NCBI RefSeq assembly: GCF_900637185.1
Contig: NZ_LR134352.1
Span: 2,222,001 to 2,286,000, forward strand
DNA: 64,000 bases
Reading direction: 5' to 3'
Origin: Nocardia asteroides
GTDB taxonomy: Bacteria > Actinomycetota > Actinomycetes > Mycobacteriales > Mycobacteriaceae
Shown here: positions 1 to 8,382 of the stretch, one piece after another
How positions within the stretch are numbered: the stretch's first letter is position 1
How the letters are laid out: the number at the start of each line of letters is the position of its first letter
Notes under the pieces: model-generated
Database searches by the model: none
Seen by the model: the letters and a program-made list of their open reading frames with translations, nothing else
Told to the model about the DNA's origin: nothing
Translations under genes and position numbers: made by a program

Positions 1-483
1 GACATCGCGCTGCACGCCGACCAGATCATCTGCGCCGACGACACCAAGATCGGCTACCCGCCCACCCGCGTCTGGGGTATCCCCGCGGCCGGCCTGTGGG
101 CGCACCGGCTCGGTGACCAGCGTGCCAAGCGGCTGCTGTTCACCGGCGACTGCATCAGCGGCAAGCAGGCCGCCGAGTGGGGTCTGGCGGTGGAGTCCTG
201 TCCCGCCGAGGAACTCGACGAGCGCACCGAAGCGCTGGTCGAGCGGATCGCCCGGATGCCGGTCAACCAGCTCATGATGGCCAAGCTCGCCCTCAACTCC
301 GCCCTGAACACCCAGGGCGTCGCCAATTCGGCCATGATCAGCACCGTCTTCGACGGCATCTCCCGGCACACCCGCGAGGGCTACGCCTTCCAGACCCGTT
401 CCGCCACTGTCGGTTTCCGCGAAGCGGTCCGCGAGCGCGACGACCCGTACGGCGACCACAAGCGCGCCCAGTTCGAACGCTGA
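1..483 (+). CDS. Enoyl-CoA hydratase/isomerase (crotonase) family, C-terminal part
   Basis: The frame is open from the first base, so the start lies outside the window; 160 codons precede the TGA at 481-483. The visible part begins in the middle of a crotonase fold (DIALHADQIICADD, then KIGYPPTRVWGIPA), the region that usually carries the oxyanion-hole and acid/base positions, followed by the helical C-terminal trimerisation segment. Crotonases hydrate or isomerise acyl-CoA thioesters in fatty acid or sterol breakdown. The exact substrate cannot be read from this part. The converging hydrolase gene ends only 13 bases downstream. Confidence 0.85.
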   Translation, partial: DIALHADQIICADDTKIGYPPTRVWGIPAAGLWAHRLGDQRAKRLLFTGDCISGKQAAEWGLAVESCPAEELDERTEALVERIARMPVNQLMMAKLALNSALNTQGVANSAMISTVFDGISRHTREGYAFQTRSATVGFREAVRERDDPYGDHKRAQFER

Positions 484-496
484 GCGGATCCGGTTT

Positions 497-1546
497 TCAC
501 GCGGGCTGGGGCACGTCCACGGTGAGGAAGTCCGCGATCGCCGCCCAGGTGCTGGATCGGGCCTCGGGTCCGGCGATGATGCCGAGGTGGCTGCCGTCCA
601 CCTCGGCGAAGCGGACGGTGGCGGCACCGGTGAGGACCTCGGTGCCCGCCGCGACGGAGGCGGCGGTGGCGAGTTTGTCGCGGCGGCCGCCGACCAGCAG
701 GACCGGTGCGGTGATCCCGGCCAGCCGGACCGCGTGGCCGGGGCCGAGATTCACGGTGCCGCTCCACATTTCGTTGCGGACGATCAGCTGGCGATAGACC
801 TGCCGGTAGAAGCGGCCGGGGTAGCCGGGCATCTCGTCCATGAACCGGTCGACGGCCTGCATCCGCGCCAGCGCCTCGGTGTCACCGGCGTTGCGGGCGA
901 TGTACCACGGCTTGGTCAGTTCGCGGTCCAGCGACTGGGCCCGGAAGCCCATCCGCACCGCGTGTTTCGGGATGCCGCCGGCCAATCGCACCGGCGCGGT
1001 GACGAAGTGGCTCGAGGTGCGGCGCCCGACCGCGTGGGCGAGCGCCATCGGCCCGTTGCGGCGCTGGTCGAACGGTGTGCCGACCGCGGTGATCGAGGCG
1101 ATCGGCAGTCCCGGATCGGCCGCGGCGGTGAGCAGGCTGATGGTGCCGCCGAACGACCACCCGATGACCTCCACCGGCGCGTGCCCGTGCGCGTCGCTCA
1201 CCGCGCGGACGGCCGTGGGCACGATGTCGTCGACCCACTCCTCGAACCCGAGATGCCGGTCGGCGTAACCGATGTCGCCGTAGTCCACCACGTAGACGTC
1301 GCGACCCAGCCCCAGCAGGAATTCCACCAGGCTCTGGCCCGGCCGCAGGTCGTAGCACGAGATCGTCACCGCCAGCGGCGGCACCAGCAGGACCGGATTC
1401 CCGGTGGCCGGGGTCGAGCGCCGGTAGCGGCGCAGGGTCCGATGCGGCTCGGCGTAGACGACGTCCGACGGCATCGGCTCGTACGGTTCGATCCCCCGAC
1501 CGAGCAGCGCGCCGACATTGCGCACCGCGACATCCCAGCTGACCAC
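497..1546 (-). CDS. Alpha/beta hydrolase, PhaC-like
   Basis: A 349-residue alpha/beta hydrolase. The nucleophile elbow is GWSFGG (Ser131), preceded by an oxyanion strand PVLLVPPLAV (51-60) and a VYVVDYGDIGY segment resembling class III polyhydroxyalkanoate synthases. True PHA synthases use Cys at the nucleophile, so the Ser suggests an esterase or a depolymerase-like enzyme. The start chosen is GTG at 1546 with GAGGGG about 7 bases upstream. It stands alone, transcribed towards the crotonase gene. A dyad region lies about 60-140 bases upstream. Confidence 0.75.
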   Translation of the reverse strand: MVSWDVAVRNVGALLGRGIEPYEPMPSDVVYAEPHRTLRRYRRSTPATGNPVLLVPPLAVTISCYDLRPGQSLVEFLLGLGRDVYVVDYGDIGYADRHLGFEEWVDDIVPTAVRAVSDAHGHAPVEVIGWSFGGTISLLTAAADPGLPIASITAVGTPFDQRRNGPMALAHAVGRRTSSHFVTAPVRLAGGIPKHAVRMGFRAQSLDRELTKPWYIARNAGDTEALARMQAVDRFMDEMPGYPGRFYRQVYRQLIVRNEMWSGTVNLGPGHAVRLAGITAPVLLVGGRRDKLATAASVAAGTEVLTGAATVRFAEVDGSHLGIIAGPEARSSTWAAIADFLTVDVPQPA

Positions 1547-1603
1547 GACTTACCCCTCGATACCCAGCGCCGTCGTCCGACGGCATGTGACCTGGACATC
1601 GTG

Positions 1604-1683
1604 TCCCATTTACATTGCCGCGCGCAAATCGCCCACCGAGGTCGCATCGGGCATATGCCCGGCATCTGCGCGGGTAAATGGGA
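1604..1683. promoter_or_regulatory. Nested inverted repeats upstream of the PhaC-like hydrolase
   Basis: A perfect 10-bp inverted repeat (TCCCATTTAC at 1604-1613, GTAAATGGGA at 1674-1683) brackets a perfect 14-bp palindrome, CGGGCATATGCCCG (1648-1661). The two dyads do not share a centre. The region lies between the hydrolase start (1546) and the end of the next gene (1755), so it may be an operator for the hydrolase. No regulator is assigned. Confidence 0.4.
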
Positions 1684-1754
1684 TGCGACTCCCGGCTATC
1701 CGGCGGGCTCCCGCATGGCCCGCCGGATCGGCGCGCTCTGCCGAGCGGGGTGGA

Positions 1755-2384
1755 TCAGGGCAGGACGGCCGGGATGAGGTGCGGCGCCTGCTGGGCGACG
1801 ATCGTGCCGAGGTAGGCGCCCACGTAGTACCCGGCGTAGGTCCCCGCCACGCCACCGATGACGCCACCGGCCACGGCGCCGACCGGCACCGCGACCCCGC
1901 CGGTCGGCACGGCCAGCGGGCTGGCCAGTGCCGCGCCGCCCGCCGCGCCGAGTCCGGCGCCGGCGAGCCCGCCGATCACCTGACCGGCGGTCGACCCGAG
2001 GAAGGTGGCGTTCTCGATCGGGCTCGCGATCGGCGCCGCCGCGGCCACCGGTTCCGCCACCGCGCCCGGCTGTGCCGCGGCGACTTGCGCGGTGGGGACG
2101 ACCCGCGAGATCGGCTGCGCCGCGAGCACATCGGTGAACTCCGTCTCCGCGTGCGCGATCGGGGCGAGCTGCGCCTCGACGTGCGAAGTCGGCGTGAAGT
2201 GCGGGGCACCGGCTTCCGTCGCGATCTCGTCCGCCGTGTCGGGGAGGTGGGCGACGGTCGCTTCCGCGGCCTGCGCCGTCCCCGGCCCCACCCCGAACGC
2301 GATCGCCGCGGGCAGCGCCACCGCCACGGGAAGTCCTCGCAGCGCCTTGCCGCGCTTGCTCACTGCACGATGCCGTCCTGCCAC
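1755..2384 (-). CDS. Secreted glycine-zipper protein, paralogue of the 22.3 kb gene
   Basis: A 209-residue protein with an N-terminal export signal: basic start, hydrophobic core about residues 18-36, then an Ala-X-Ala type site near 38-40. An Ala/Pro/Glu-rich middle follows, and the C-terminal half has repeated small-residue helices (GGLAGAGLGAAGGAA, GGVIGGVAG) typical of glycine-zipper membrane-associating proteins. It ends in IPAVLP. The secreted protein at 22282-22857 has the same architecture and ends IPQVLP. Function is unknown. Start GTG 2384 has AAGGAA upstream; GTG 2363 is an alternative. Confidence 0.7.
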   Translation of the reverse strand: MAGRHRAVSKRGKALRGLPVAVALPAAIAFGVGPGTAQAAEATVAHLPDTADEIATEAGAPHFTPTSHVEAQLAPIAHAETEFTDVLAAQPISRVVPTAQVAAAQPGAVAEPVAAAAPIASPIENATFLGSTAGQVIGGLAGAGLGAAGGAALASPLAVPTGGVAVPVGAVAGGVIGGVAGTYAGYYVGAYLGTIVAQQAPHLIPAVLP

Positions 2385-2510
2385 CTGAGTTCCTTCCCGA
2401 GTCCAGCTCTGTCGCCAGCAAGATCGACAACGGGCCGCCCCGCGCTACCGGCTTGTGACCGGCCTCGCTCGGGCCGCGTCGCCGCTATGGTCGACGTCCC
2501 GTGGCATGTG

Positions 2511-2544
2511 CGGACAAGTTGTTGTCGTGACAGGACAATTCTCG
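2511..2544. promoter_or_regulatory. 34-bp element upstream of the monooxygenase, copy A
   Basis: The element contains TTGTC-N7-GACAA (2522-2538), preceded by a further GACAA at 2513-2517. It matches the element at 5118-5151 at 27 of 34 positions. It ends 29 bases before the monooxygenase ATG, where an activator or -35 region would be expected. It is the likely binding site of the adjacent AraC regulator (inference). Confidence 0.6.
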
Positions 2545-2573
2545 CGGGGCGGACGCGGCGAGAATCTTCAGGT

Positions 2574-4073
2574 ATGAGTTCCTCCCTGCACAGCACCGAA
2601 CAGCTGGATGTCGTGGTCATCGGCGCCGGACTGTCGGGCATCAACGCCGCGTATCGCCTGCAAGAACAGTGCCCCGGCAAGAGTTACGCCATCCTGGAGG
2701 CCCGCGAGTCGATGGGCGGCACCTGGGATCTGTTCCGGTATCCCGGGATCCGCTCGGACTCCGACATCTTCACCTTCGGCTTCGGCTTCAAGCCCTGGCG
2801 CGGTGACAAGCCGCTCGCCGAGGGCGCCGAGATCCTGTCGTACCTGCGTGAGACCACGGCCGAGAACGACATCGACCGGCACATCCGCTACGGCACCAAG
2901 GTCGTCGCCGCCGACTGGTCCACCGCCGAGCAGCGCTGGAATCTGGACCTCGAGGTCCGCACGGGAGATGCGGTCGAACGCCGGACGCTGAGCGCGCGCT
3001 TCGTCTACCTGTGCTCGGGCTACTACCGCTACGACGCCGGCCACACCCCCGACTTCCCCGGCCTCGACGACTTCACGGGTCAGGTGGTGCATCCGCAGTT
3101 CTGGCCCGAGGACCTGGATTACACGGGCAAGCGCGTGGTCGTCATCGGCAGCGGCGCGACCGCGGTGACCCTGGTGCCCGCCATGGCATCGACCGCGGGC
3201 CACGTGACGATGCTGCAACGGTCGCCCAGCTGGATCGGCGCGGTGCCCTCCCGTGACAAGGTCGCCGACCGGCTGCGCGCGGTCCTGCCCGCCGGTCTCG
3301 CGCATCGGCTCATCCGCGCCAAGAACATCACCCGTGGCATCGCGATCTACACCTACTGCCGCCACAACCCGCAGGGCGCCCGCAAGATGCTGACCGGGCT
3401 CGCGACCAAGGTCCTCGGCGGCGACGCGACGGCCGTCGCCGAACACTTCACCCCCAGCTACGACCCGTGGGACCAGCGGCTGTGCGCCGCGCCGGGCGGC
3501 GACTTCTTCAAGGTGATCCGCGGCGGCGACGCCTCCGTGGTGACCGATCGGATCGACACCTTCGTCCCCGAGGGCATCCGGCTCGCGAGCGGCCGGGTAC
3601 TCGAGGCCGACCTGGTGGTGACCGCCACCGGACTGCAACTGTCGGCGGGTGGCGGTATCGAGTTCACCCTGGACGGCCGGCCCGGGAACCTGAGCGAGTC
3701 CTTCCTGTGGCGGGGCGCGATGGTCAGCGGTGTCCCCAACCTCGCGGTGTGCATGGGTTACATCAACGCGTCGTGGACCCTGCGGGCGGATCTGTCCGCG
3801 CGGCTGGTGTGCCGCGTGCTGCGGTACCTCGACGCCGAGAACGCGACCTCGGTGTCGCCGCAGGCGCCCGCGGGCATGCGGCGGTTGCCGATCATCGATC
3901 TGAAGTCCGGGTACGTGCAGCGCTCGATCAGCGAGTTTCCCGCGCAGGGGCCCAGCGGTTCCTGGCGTGTTCCGCAGAACTACCTGATCGACCGCTTCGC
4001 GACCCTGCGCGGCGGATTCGACCGCGACCTCGAGCTGACGACGGTGCCGCCGCGCGCCGAGGTACTCGTCTAG
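2574..4073 (+). CDS. Baeyer-Villiger flavin monooxygenase, EthA/MymA-like
   Basis: A 499-residue FAD/NADPH monooxygenase. The FAD motif is GAGLSG (17-22), the Baeyer-Villiger fingerprint FTGQVVHPQFWP begins at residue 167 and fits FxGxxxHxxxWP exactly, and the NADPH motif VVVIGSGATAV follows near 188. Stretches such as GGTWDLFRYPGIRSDSD closely match mycobacterial EthA and MymA as I recall them. The family oxidises ketones or activates thioamides such as ethionamide. ATG 2574 is chosen; the frame stays open far upstream but without coding character. The stop overlaps the converging regulator by 4 bases. Confidence 0.9.
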   Translation: MSSSLHSTEQLDVVVIGAGLSGINAAYRLQEQCPGKSYAILEARESMGGTWDLFRYPGIRSDSDIFTFGFGFKPWRGDKPLAEGAEILSYLRETTAENDIDRHIRYGTKVVAADWSTAEQRWNLDLEVRTGDAVERRTLSARFVYLCSGYYRYDAGHTPDFPGLDDFTGQVVHPQFWPEDLDYTGKRVVVIGSGATAVTLVPAMASTAGHVTMLQRSPSWIGAVPSRDKVADRLRAVLPAGLAHRLIRAKNITRGIAIYTYCRHNPQGARKMLTGLATKVLGGDATAVAEHFTPSYDPWDQRLCAAPGGDFFKVIRGGDASVVTDRIDTFVPEGIRLASGRVLEADLVVTATGLQLSAGGGIEFTLDGRPGNLSESFLWRGAMVSGVPNLAVCMGYINASWTLRADLSARLVCRVLRYLDAENATSVSPQAPAGMRRLPIIDLKSGYVQRSISEFPAQGPSGSWRVPQNYLIDRFATLRGGFDRDLELTTVPPRAEVLV

Positions 4074-5089
4074 GTCGTTCCCGCGGCCGCCGCCTTGCGC
4101 ACGGCCGAGGGCGCGCGGCCCCACCAGCGCCGGGCCGACCTCGTCAGCGAGGCGGGCTCGGCGAAGCCGACCATCGCCGCCACCTGGCTCAGCGGCAGGT
4201 CGGTGGTGGTCAGCAGGCGTTTGGCGGCGCCGCGGCGGACGTCGTCGAGCACGGTGTTGAAGCTGGTGCCCTCGTCGGCCAGTTTGCGCTGCAAGGTGCG
4301 CGGGTGCATCGCCAGCAGGCCCGCCACGGCCGCGATGTCGAGGGTGGCGGTGCCCAGGGACTGGGCCAGGGTCGAATGGACCTGGGCGGTGTATTCGGGG
4401 GTCGCGAGGTCGGGGGCGCGGCGTTGCAGCATGACCAGGGCGAGCCGGCGCACGTCCTCGTCGCTGGTGGTCAGCGGTCGCGAGCGCAGGCTCGTCGGCA
4501 GCCGCAGCAGCGCCGCGGGCTTGCCGGTGCGGACCGGAACGCCGTAGAACTCCTCGTACCGCCGCAGGCTCGCCGGCGGACGGTAGGGCAGTTCCACCGA
4601 GCGCAGCCCGTACGGTCCGCCGGCGAGTTTCTCGGTGGCGCGATGGATGAAACCCATGGTCAGATCGGTGCCCTGGACCGGCCAGTACCCCGGCAGCGGC
4701 ATGTCCAGCCGGAGCGCGACCACGCCGCGCGCGTGATACGGGTCGTCCCGCATGGTCAGGCGCATGCCCTTGCTGTGTACGAACAGGTAGGCCATCGCCG
4801 ACTCCAGCGCCTGGCCGAGGGTGGCCGAACTCTGCATGGCCAGGGCCAGCGGTCCGAGCATGCTCACGTCCTGGAGCCGGGCCACGCGCAATCCCAGGTC
4901 GGGGCAGTCCAGTTCGAGTGCCGCCAGTTCCAGCAGCATGCCCATCGTCCGGTCGGACACGAGCAGGTCGTCGGCGTCGAGCGCCTGCGGCGGGAAACCG
5001 GTGCGCAGCGCGAGGTCCTCGGCATCGCCGCCGAGTTCGGCCACCACCGCCCGGAAGCCCCGGATACCCGCCGACCGGATCACCGCCAT
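4070..5089 (-). CDS. AraC-family regulator, VirS/OruR type
   Basis: A 339-residue regulator with an N-terminal arabinose-binding-type effector domain (about 1-190, PF12625-like) and two C-terminal helix-turn-helix motifs (LDIAAVAGLLAMHPRTLQRKL and the LPLSQVAAMVGFAEPASLTR segment). The same architecture is seen in M. tuberculosis VirS, which controls the mymA monooxygenase operon. Here it converges on a MymA/EthA-like monooxygenase and shares a 34-bp upstream element with it. ATG 5089 is the start; the open frame further upstream is antisense to the TetR gene. Confidence 0.85.
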   Translation of the reverse strand: MAVIRSAGIRGFRAVVAELGGDAEDLALRTGFPPQALDADDLLVSDRTMGMLLELAALELDCPDLGLRVARLQDVSMLGPLALAMQSSATLGQALESAMAYLFVHSKGMRLTMRDDPYHARGVVALRLDMPLPGYWPVQGTDLTMGFIHRATEKLAGGPYGLRSVELPYRPPASLRRYEEFYGVPVRTGKPAALLRLPTSLRSRPLTTSDEDVRRLALVMLQRRAPDLATPEYTAQVHSTLAQSLGTATLDIAAVAGLLAMHPRTLQRKLADEGTSFNTVLDDVRRGAAKRLLTTTDLPLSQVAAMVGFAEPASLTRSARRWWGRAPSAVRKAAAAGTT

Positions 5090-5117
5090 GCCGCCATCGT
5101 CGGGAATGTGTCGTCTC

Positions 5118-5151
5118 CGGTCAAGTTCTTGTCGCGTGTAGACAATTCTCG
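5118..5151. promoter_or_regulatory. 34-bp element between the AraC and TetR genes, copy B
   Basis: A second copy of the element at 2511-2544 (27 of 34 identical), with TTGTC-N7-GACAA at 5129-5145. It ends 28 bases before the AraC ATG on the minus strand and 58 bases before the TetR ATG on the plus strand. The position suits autoregulation of the AraC gene and possible co-control of the TetR gene. Confidence 0.55.
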
Positions 5152-5209
5152 GGGTCAGGTTGGCGCCGGGTGACGCTCGCTGACCGAGCTGTCGAGTAGA
5201 ACTGGGGGC

Positions 5210-5830
5210 ATGAACCAGCCGGCCGCCGATATCGACGAGCAGCCCCCGGCGCCGCGCAAGCGCACCGGTGGGCGCTCGGCCCGGGTGCGGCAGGCCGTGC
5301 TGGCCGCCACCCTGGAACAGGTGGCCGAACACGGCATCGAGGGCCTGACCATCGGCGATGTCGCGGCCCGTGCCGGCGTCGCCGAGACCACCATCTACCG
5401 CCGCTGGAAAACCCGCACCGCGCTGGTCGCCGAGGCCGTCACCGACCTGGCCGCCCTCGGCAACCCCGTCCCCGACACCGGTTCCCTGCGCACCGACCTG
5501 CGAATCTTCACCGAGCAGATCGCCCACCTGATCGCCCGCCCCGGCATCGCCCGCCTGGTGGGCACCATCATCGCCCTCTCCGCCGACCCCGAGGTCGACG
5601 CCGCCCGTCAGCGCTTCTGGACCCACCGCTTCGACCAGGGCTCGCTCCTGGTCACCCGAGCCGTCGACCGCGACGAACTCCCCGCGTCGGTGGACCCCCG
5701 GGAATTCCTCGAAACCCTCTCCGCCCCCCTCTATTTCCGCCTACTCCTGGGCCGCGACCCCGTCGACGAAGCCTTCATCACCCACTGCATCGACAACACC
5801 CTCACCCTCTACACCCACCCGGCCCCCTGA
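5210..5830 (+). CDS. TetR-family transcriptional regulator
   Basis: A 206-residue TetR protein. The DNA-binding domain (about 25-75) has the typical LTIGDVAARAGVAETTIYRRW helix-turn-helix. The C-terminal ligand domain, with residues such as ARQRFWTHRFDQGSLLVTRA, resembles the TetR_C_16-like group. It is divergent from the AraC gene across the shared 34-bp element, so it may control the monooxygenase region or itself. No ligand can be inferred. Confidence 0.85.
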   Translation: MNQPAADIDEQPPAPRKRTGGRSARVRQAVLAATLEQVAEHGIEGLTIGDVAARAGVAETTIYRRWKTRTALVAEAVTDLAALGNPVPDTGSLRTDLRIFTEQIAHLIARPGIARLVGTIIALSADPEVDAARQRFWTHRFDQGSLLVTRAVDRDELPASVDPREFLETLSAPLYFRLLLGRDPVDEAFITHCIDNTLTLYTHPAP

Positions 5831-5842
5831 CCGTGCGGCTGG

Positions 5843-6172
5843 TCAGTGGCCTCGGGGATCGGTCAGATCCAGGCCTTCGCGGGACTTGACGCGGCGGTGT
5901 TCGAGGAGGAGCCAGACGACGCCGGCGCCGGCGAGGAGGACGGCGGCGACGCCGGCGATGGTGGCCCAGCCGGCGAAGCCGTAGCCGGTGGCGGTCAGGC
6001 ACAGGCCGAGCGCGATGACACCCAGCGCGCACAGGATGATGCCGGGGAAGTTGTAGCCGTCCTCGAGGCTCTCACCGGCGTGGCTGCGGGTGGTACGGGC
6101 ATGGTCGGGGAACTCACCGTCGACGTGCTCGGTGCGCTTGCGGATCTGCCCGTGCTGATTCGAAGAGGTCAT
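5843..6172 (-). CDS. Small two-helix membrane protein, UsfY-like
   Basis: A 109-residue protein with a hydrophilic N-terminus containing DHARTTRSHAGESLEDGYNFPG, two membrane helices (about 46-66 and 69-90) and a basic tail (EHRRVKSR). The N-terminal signature and two-helix layout recall UsfY, encoded beside the SigF operon in M. tuberculosis; this is from memory and not certain. It lies 38 bases downstream of the PfpI gene on the same strand and is probably co-transcribed from the stress-type promoter at 6809-6833. Confidence 0.6.
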   Translation of the reverse strand: MTSSNQHGQIRKRTEHVDGEFPDHARTTRSHAGESLEDGYNFPGIILCALGVIALGLCLTATGYGFAGWATIAGVAAVLLAGAGVVWLLLEHRRVKSREGLDLTDPRGH

Positions 6173-6210
6173 GAGCGGGCGTTACCCGCTGTGCCGTGCC
6201 TCAATCGAGG

Positions 6211-6765
6211 TCAGTGCCTGCCCTCGGCGAACTCCTCGACGATCTTGGCGCAGAAGGCGGGCAGGTCGTCGGGGTTGCGGCTGGAGACCAGGCCGTTGTC
6301 GGTGACCACCTCCTGATCGACCACCGTGCCACCCGCGTTGCGGATATCGGTGCGCACGCTGGGGTAGGAGGTGAGGGTGCGGCCACGCACCGCGTCGGCC
6401 TCGACGAGCGTCCACGGGCCGTGGCAGATCACGCCGATCGGCTTGCCGGTCGCGACGAACTCCTTCACGAAGCCGACCGCCGCCGGATCCTGGCGCAACT
6501 TGTCGGGGTTGGTGGTGCCGCCGGGCAGCAGCAGTGCGTCGAAGTCGTCGGGGCTGGCCTGGCCGACCACCTGGTCCACGGTGAACGTGTCGCCCGGCTC
6601 GACATCGTGGTTCATCGCCTGGATCTCGCCGGATTTCAGCGACAGCAGCGCGGTACTCGCCCCCGCGTCCTCCACCGCCGTGCGCGGCTGGACCAGTTCC
6701 ACCTGCTCCACTCCGTCGGTGGCCAGAATGGCGACGCGCTTTCCGGTGAGCGTGTGCTGCGGCAT
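6211..6765 (-). CDS. PfpI/DJ-1 family protein (type 1 glutamine amidotransferase fold)
   Basis: A 184-residue single-domain protein. The nucleophile elbow is GVICHGPW with Cys114 and His115, preceded by the acidic DFDALLLPGG strand. Family members act as protein deglycases or chaperones, or as intracellular peptidases in stress responses. ATG 6765 has a strong AGAGGAGAT ribosome site. A GGTTT-N14-GGGTAT promoter sits 44 bases upstream, indicating stress-sigma control. The UsfY-like gene follows. Confidence 0.85.
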   Translation of the reverse strand: MPQHTLTGKRVAILATDGVEQVELVQPRTAVEDAGASTALLSLKSGEIQAMNHDVEPGDTFTVDQVVGQASPDDFDALLLPGGTTNPDKLRQDPAAVGFVKEFVATGKPIGVICHGPWTLVEADAVRGRTLTSYPSVRTDIRNAGGTVVDQEVVTDNGLVSSRNPDDLPAFCAKIVEEFAEGRH

Positions 6766-6808
6766 GGTGATCTCCTCTGGGTCGACTGTGTGCCTCGATG
6801 CCGGGCAC

Positions 6809-6833
6809 ATACCCGATCTCCGGCGGCGAAACC
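6809..6833 (-). promoter_or_regulatory. SigF/SigB-type promoter for the PfpI gene
   Basis: On the minus strand GGTTT (6833-6829) is followed after 14 bases by GGGTAT (6814-6809). This fits the actinobacterial SigF/SigB general-stress consensus, roughly GTTT-N14-16-GGGTA. It points towards the PfpI ATG at 6765. A second GGGTA on the plus strand (6853-6857) lies 49 bases before the next gene, but its -35 is poor. Confidence 0.6.
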
Positions 6834-6905
6834 GATTGACGACCCCGGAGCCGGGTAGGGCCTCGGTGTGACCGCGATACTCGCGCAACAGAGGCAGGTG
6901 TAGTC

Positions 6906-7133
6906 ATGACGTCGATGGATCCCGATCCCGCGCGCACCCCCGACCTGGAGCCGGGCGGGGGAGTGGCACCCGGATCGACACCACCGGAAGCCGGCCAGGT
7001 CTCCGGCCTGTCCGCTCCCGAACCCCGCACCAGCCGCCATTTCCCGCCGACAGGGGTGGCCGCCGTCGTGGTGGTCGTGGTGCTGGTCGCCGTCTTCGTG
7101 ATCGCGGCGGTCGGCATCCTGCTCACCCTGTGA
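6906..7133 (+). CDS. Small C-tail membrane protein, DUF6480-like
   Basis: A 75-residue protein with a Pro/Gly-rich soluble N-terminus (DPDPARTPDLEPGGGVAPGS) and one C-terminal membrane helix (about 50-75). The DPDP...TP.LEPGGGV pattern is that of DUF6480 proteins of actinobacteria as I recall it. Function is unknown. It is divergent from the PfpI gene and may share stress-type control. Confidence 0.65.
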   Translation: MTSMDPDPARTPDLEPGGGVAPGSTPPEAGQVSGLSAPEPRTSRHFPPTGVAAVVVVVVLVAVFVIAAVGILLTL

Positions 7134-7162
7134 GCCCCTGGATTCGACCCGAGGAGGAACCC

Positions 7163-7315
7163 ATGCCGCGCACGAACAACCCCGACGAAGACCGCGACGA
7201 GCCGGAGGGCGGCAGGCCCGGACCCGCCGATCACGGCGGCGAGGGCGGTATGGCGACCCGCGAAGTCGCCCCGGAAATGGCCGAGACCGAGCACGCCCAG
7301 GAACCACCGGACTGA
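7163..7315 (+). CDS. Very small acidic hydrophilic protein
   Basis: A 50-residue protein, rich in Glu, Asp, Pro and Gly, with no membrane segment and no recognised domain. ATG 7163 is chosen because GAGGAGGA stands directly before it; an upstream GTG in frame at 7130 lacks such a site and overlaps the previous gene. It probably shares a transcript with the DUF6480-like gene 29 bases upstream. It may be a disordered stress protein, but this is a guess. Confidence 0.5.
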   Translation: MPRTNNPDEDRDEPEGGRPGPADHGGEGGMATREVAPEMAETEHAQEPPD

Positions 7316-7359
7316 CATCGGCACTCGAAACCGCAGGTGGTCGGGGTTAACCTGGACTG

Positions 7360-8334
7360 ATGGGTCCCGCGGTGCCGGCACCGATGCTGGCCAAACCCGG
7401 ACGGCCGCCGGTGCCGCCAGGTGGCTGGTGCGCGGAGATGAAGTGGGACGGCGTCCGCGCGATCGCGCGCTGCACGCCCGACGGCGTGGGCTTGTGGAGC
7501 CGCAACCTGCGCGAGATCACCGCCTCGTATCCCGAGGTCGTCGCGGCGCTCACCGAGATCGTCGAGGGCCGCACCCTGATGTTCGACGGTGAACTGGTCG
7601 CGCCCGACGAGCGCGGAGCGCCGTCGTTCGCGCTGCTGCAACGGCGGATGCACGTCCAGCGGCCGAAGCAGGCGCTGATCGCCGAGGTCCGCGTCGACTA
7701 CATCGCCTTCGACCTGCTCGCCGTGGACACCGAGATGCTCTTCGACGACCCCTACTCGTCGCGTCGCGCCCAACTCACCGACCTGGGCATCGACGACGGC
7801 GCGCGGGTCCGCGTCCCACCGAACTGGTCGCTGGCCGACACCGACGCCGACCAGCTGCTGCAGGCGGCCGCCGACACGGGCCTGGAGGGCATCGTCAGCA
7901 AGCGGGCCGACTCGCGCTACGAGCCCGGCCGCCGCTCGCCGGCCTGGATCAAGACGGTGCTGCGCGCCACCACCGAGGCTGTGATCGTCGGCGCGGTCCC
8001 CGGCACCGGCCCCAACGCCGCGACCTTCGGCGGCCTGGTCCTGGCGGGCCACACCCCCGACGGCCACCTGCACTGCATCGGCGGCGTCGGCACGGGGTTC
8101 ACCACCGAGGCGCGGCGCACCATCCGCGCCGCCCTGGAGGAGGTCCGCCGCGACACCAGCCCCCTCGACGACCCACCCCCACCCACCGTCACCCGCGCCG
8201 CGTGGTGGGTTGATCCGGTGTTCGTCGCCGATATCGAATACCGCGAGATCAGCGGCGACGGCCTGCTCCGCCACCCCAGCTTCCGCGGTATCCGCACCGA
8301 CAAGACACCCGACGAGGTCGAAGTCCCGCGCTAG
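7360..8334 (+). CDS. ATP-dependent DNA ligase, LigD-ligase-domain type
   Basis: A 324-residue ligase. Motif I is EMKWDGVRA with the AMP-accepting Lys28; FDGELVAPD (motif III region), EGIVSKR (motif IV) and WIKT (motif V) follow in order, then an OB-fold domain (about 205-324). Length and motifs match stand-alone LigC-like or LigD ligase domains used in end-joining or base-excision repair. No ku or LigD polymerase gene is adjacent. ATG 7360 gives the expected N-terminus. Confidence 0.88.
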   Translation: MGPAVPAPMLAKPGRPPVPPGGWCAEMKWDGVRAIARCTPDGVGLWSRNLREITASYPEVVAALTEIVEGRTLMFDGELVAPDERGAPSFALLQRRMHVQRPKQALIAEVRVDYIAFDLLAVDTEMLFDDPYSSRRAQLTDLGIDDGARVRVPPNWSLADTDADQLLQAAADTGLEGIVSKRADSRYEPGRRSPAWIKTVLRATTEAVIVGAVPGTGPNAATFGGLVLAGHTPDGHLHCIGGVGTGFTTEARRTIRAALEEVRRDTSPLDDPPPPTVTRAAWWVDPVFVADIEYREISGDGLLRHPSFRGIRTDKTPDEVEVPR

Positions 8335-8382
8335 CGATCCGCCCGCCGATGAGTTCTCGCCGCCGGGCACGTCACTATCGGT

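Noticed and set aside
497..1546. Calling the hydrolase a polyhydroxyalkanoate synthase.
   Set aside because: The nucleophile is Ser in GWSFGG, whereas PHA synthases need Cys.
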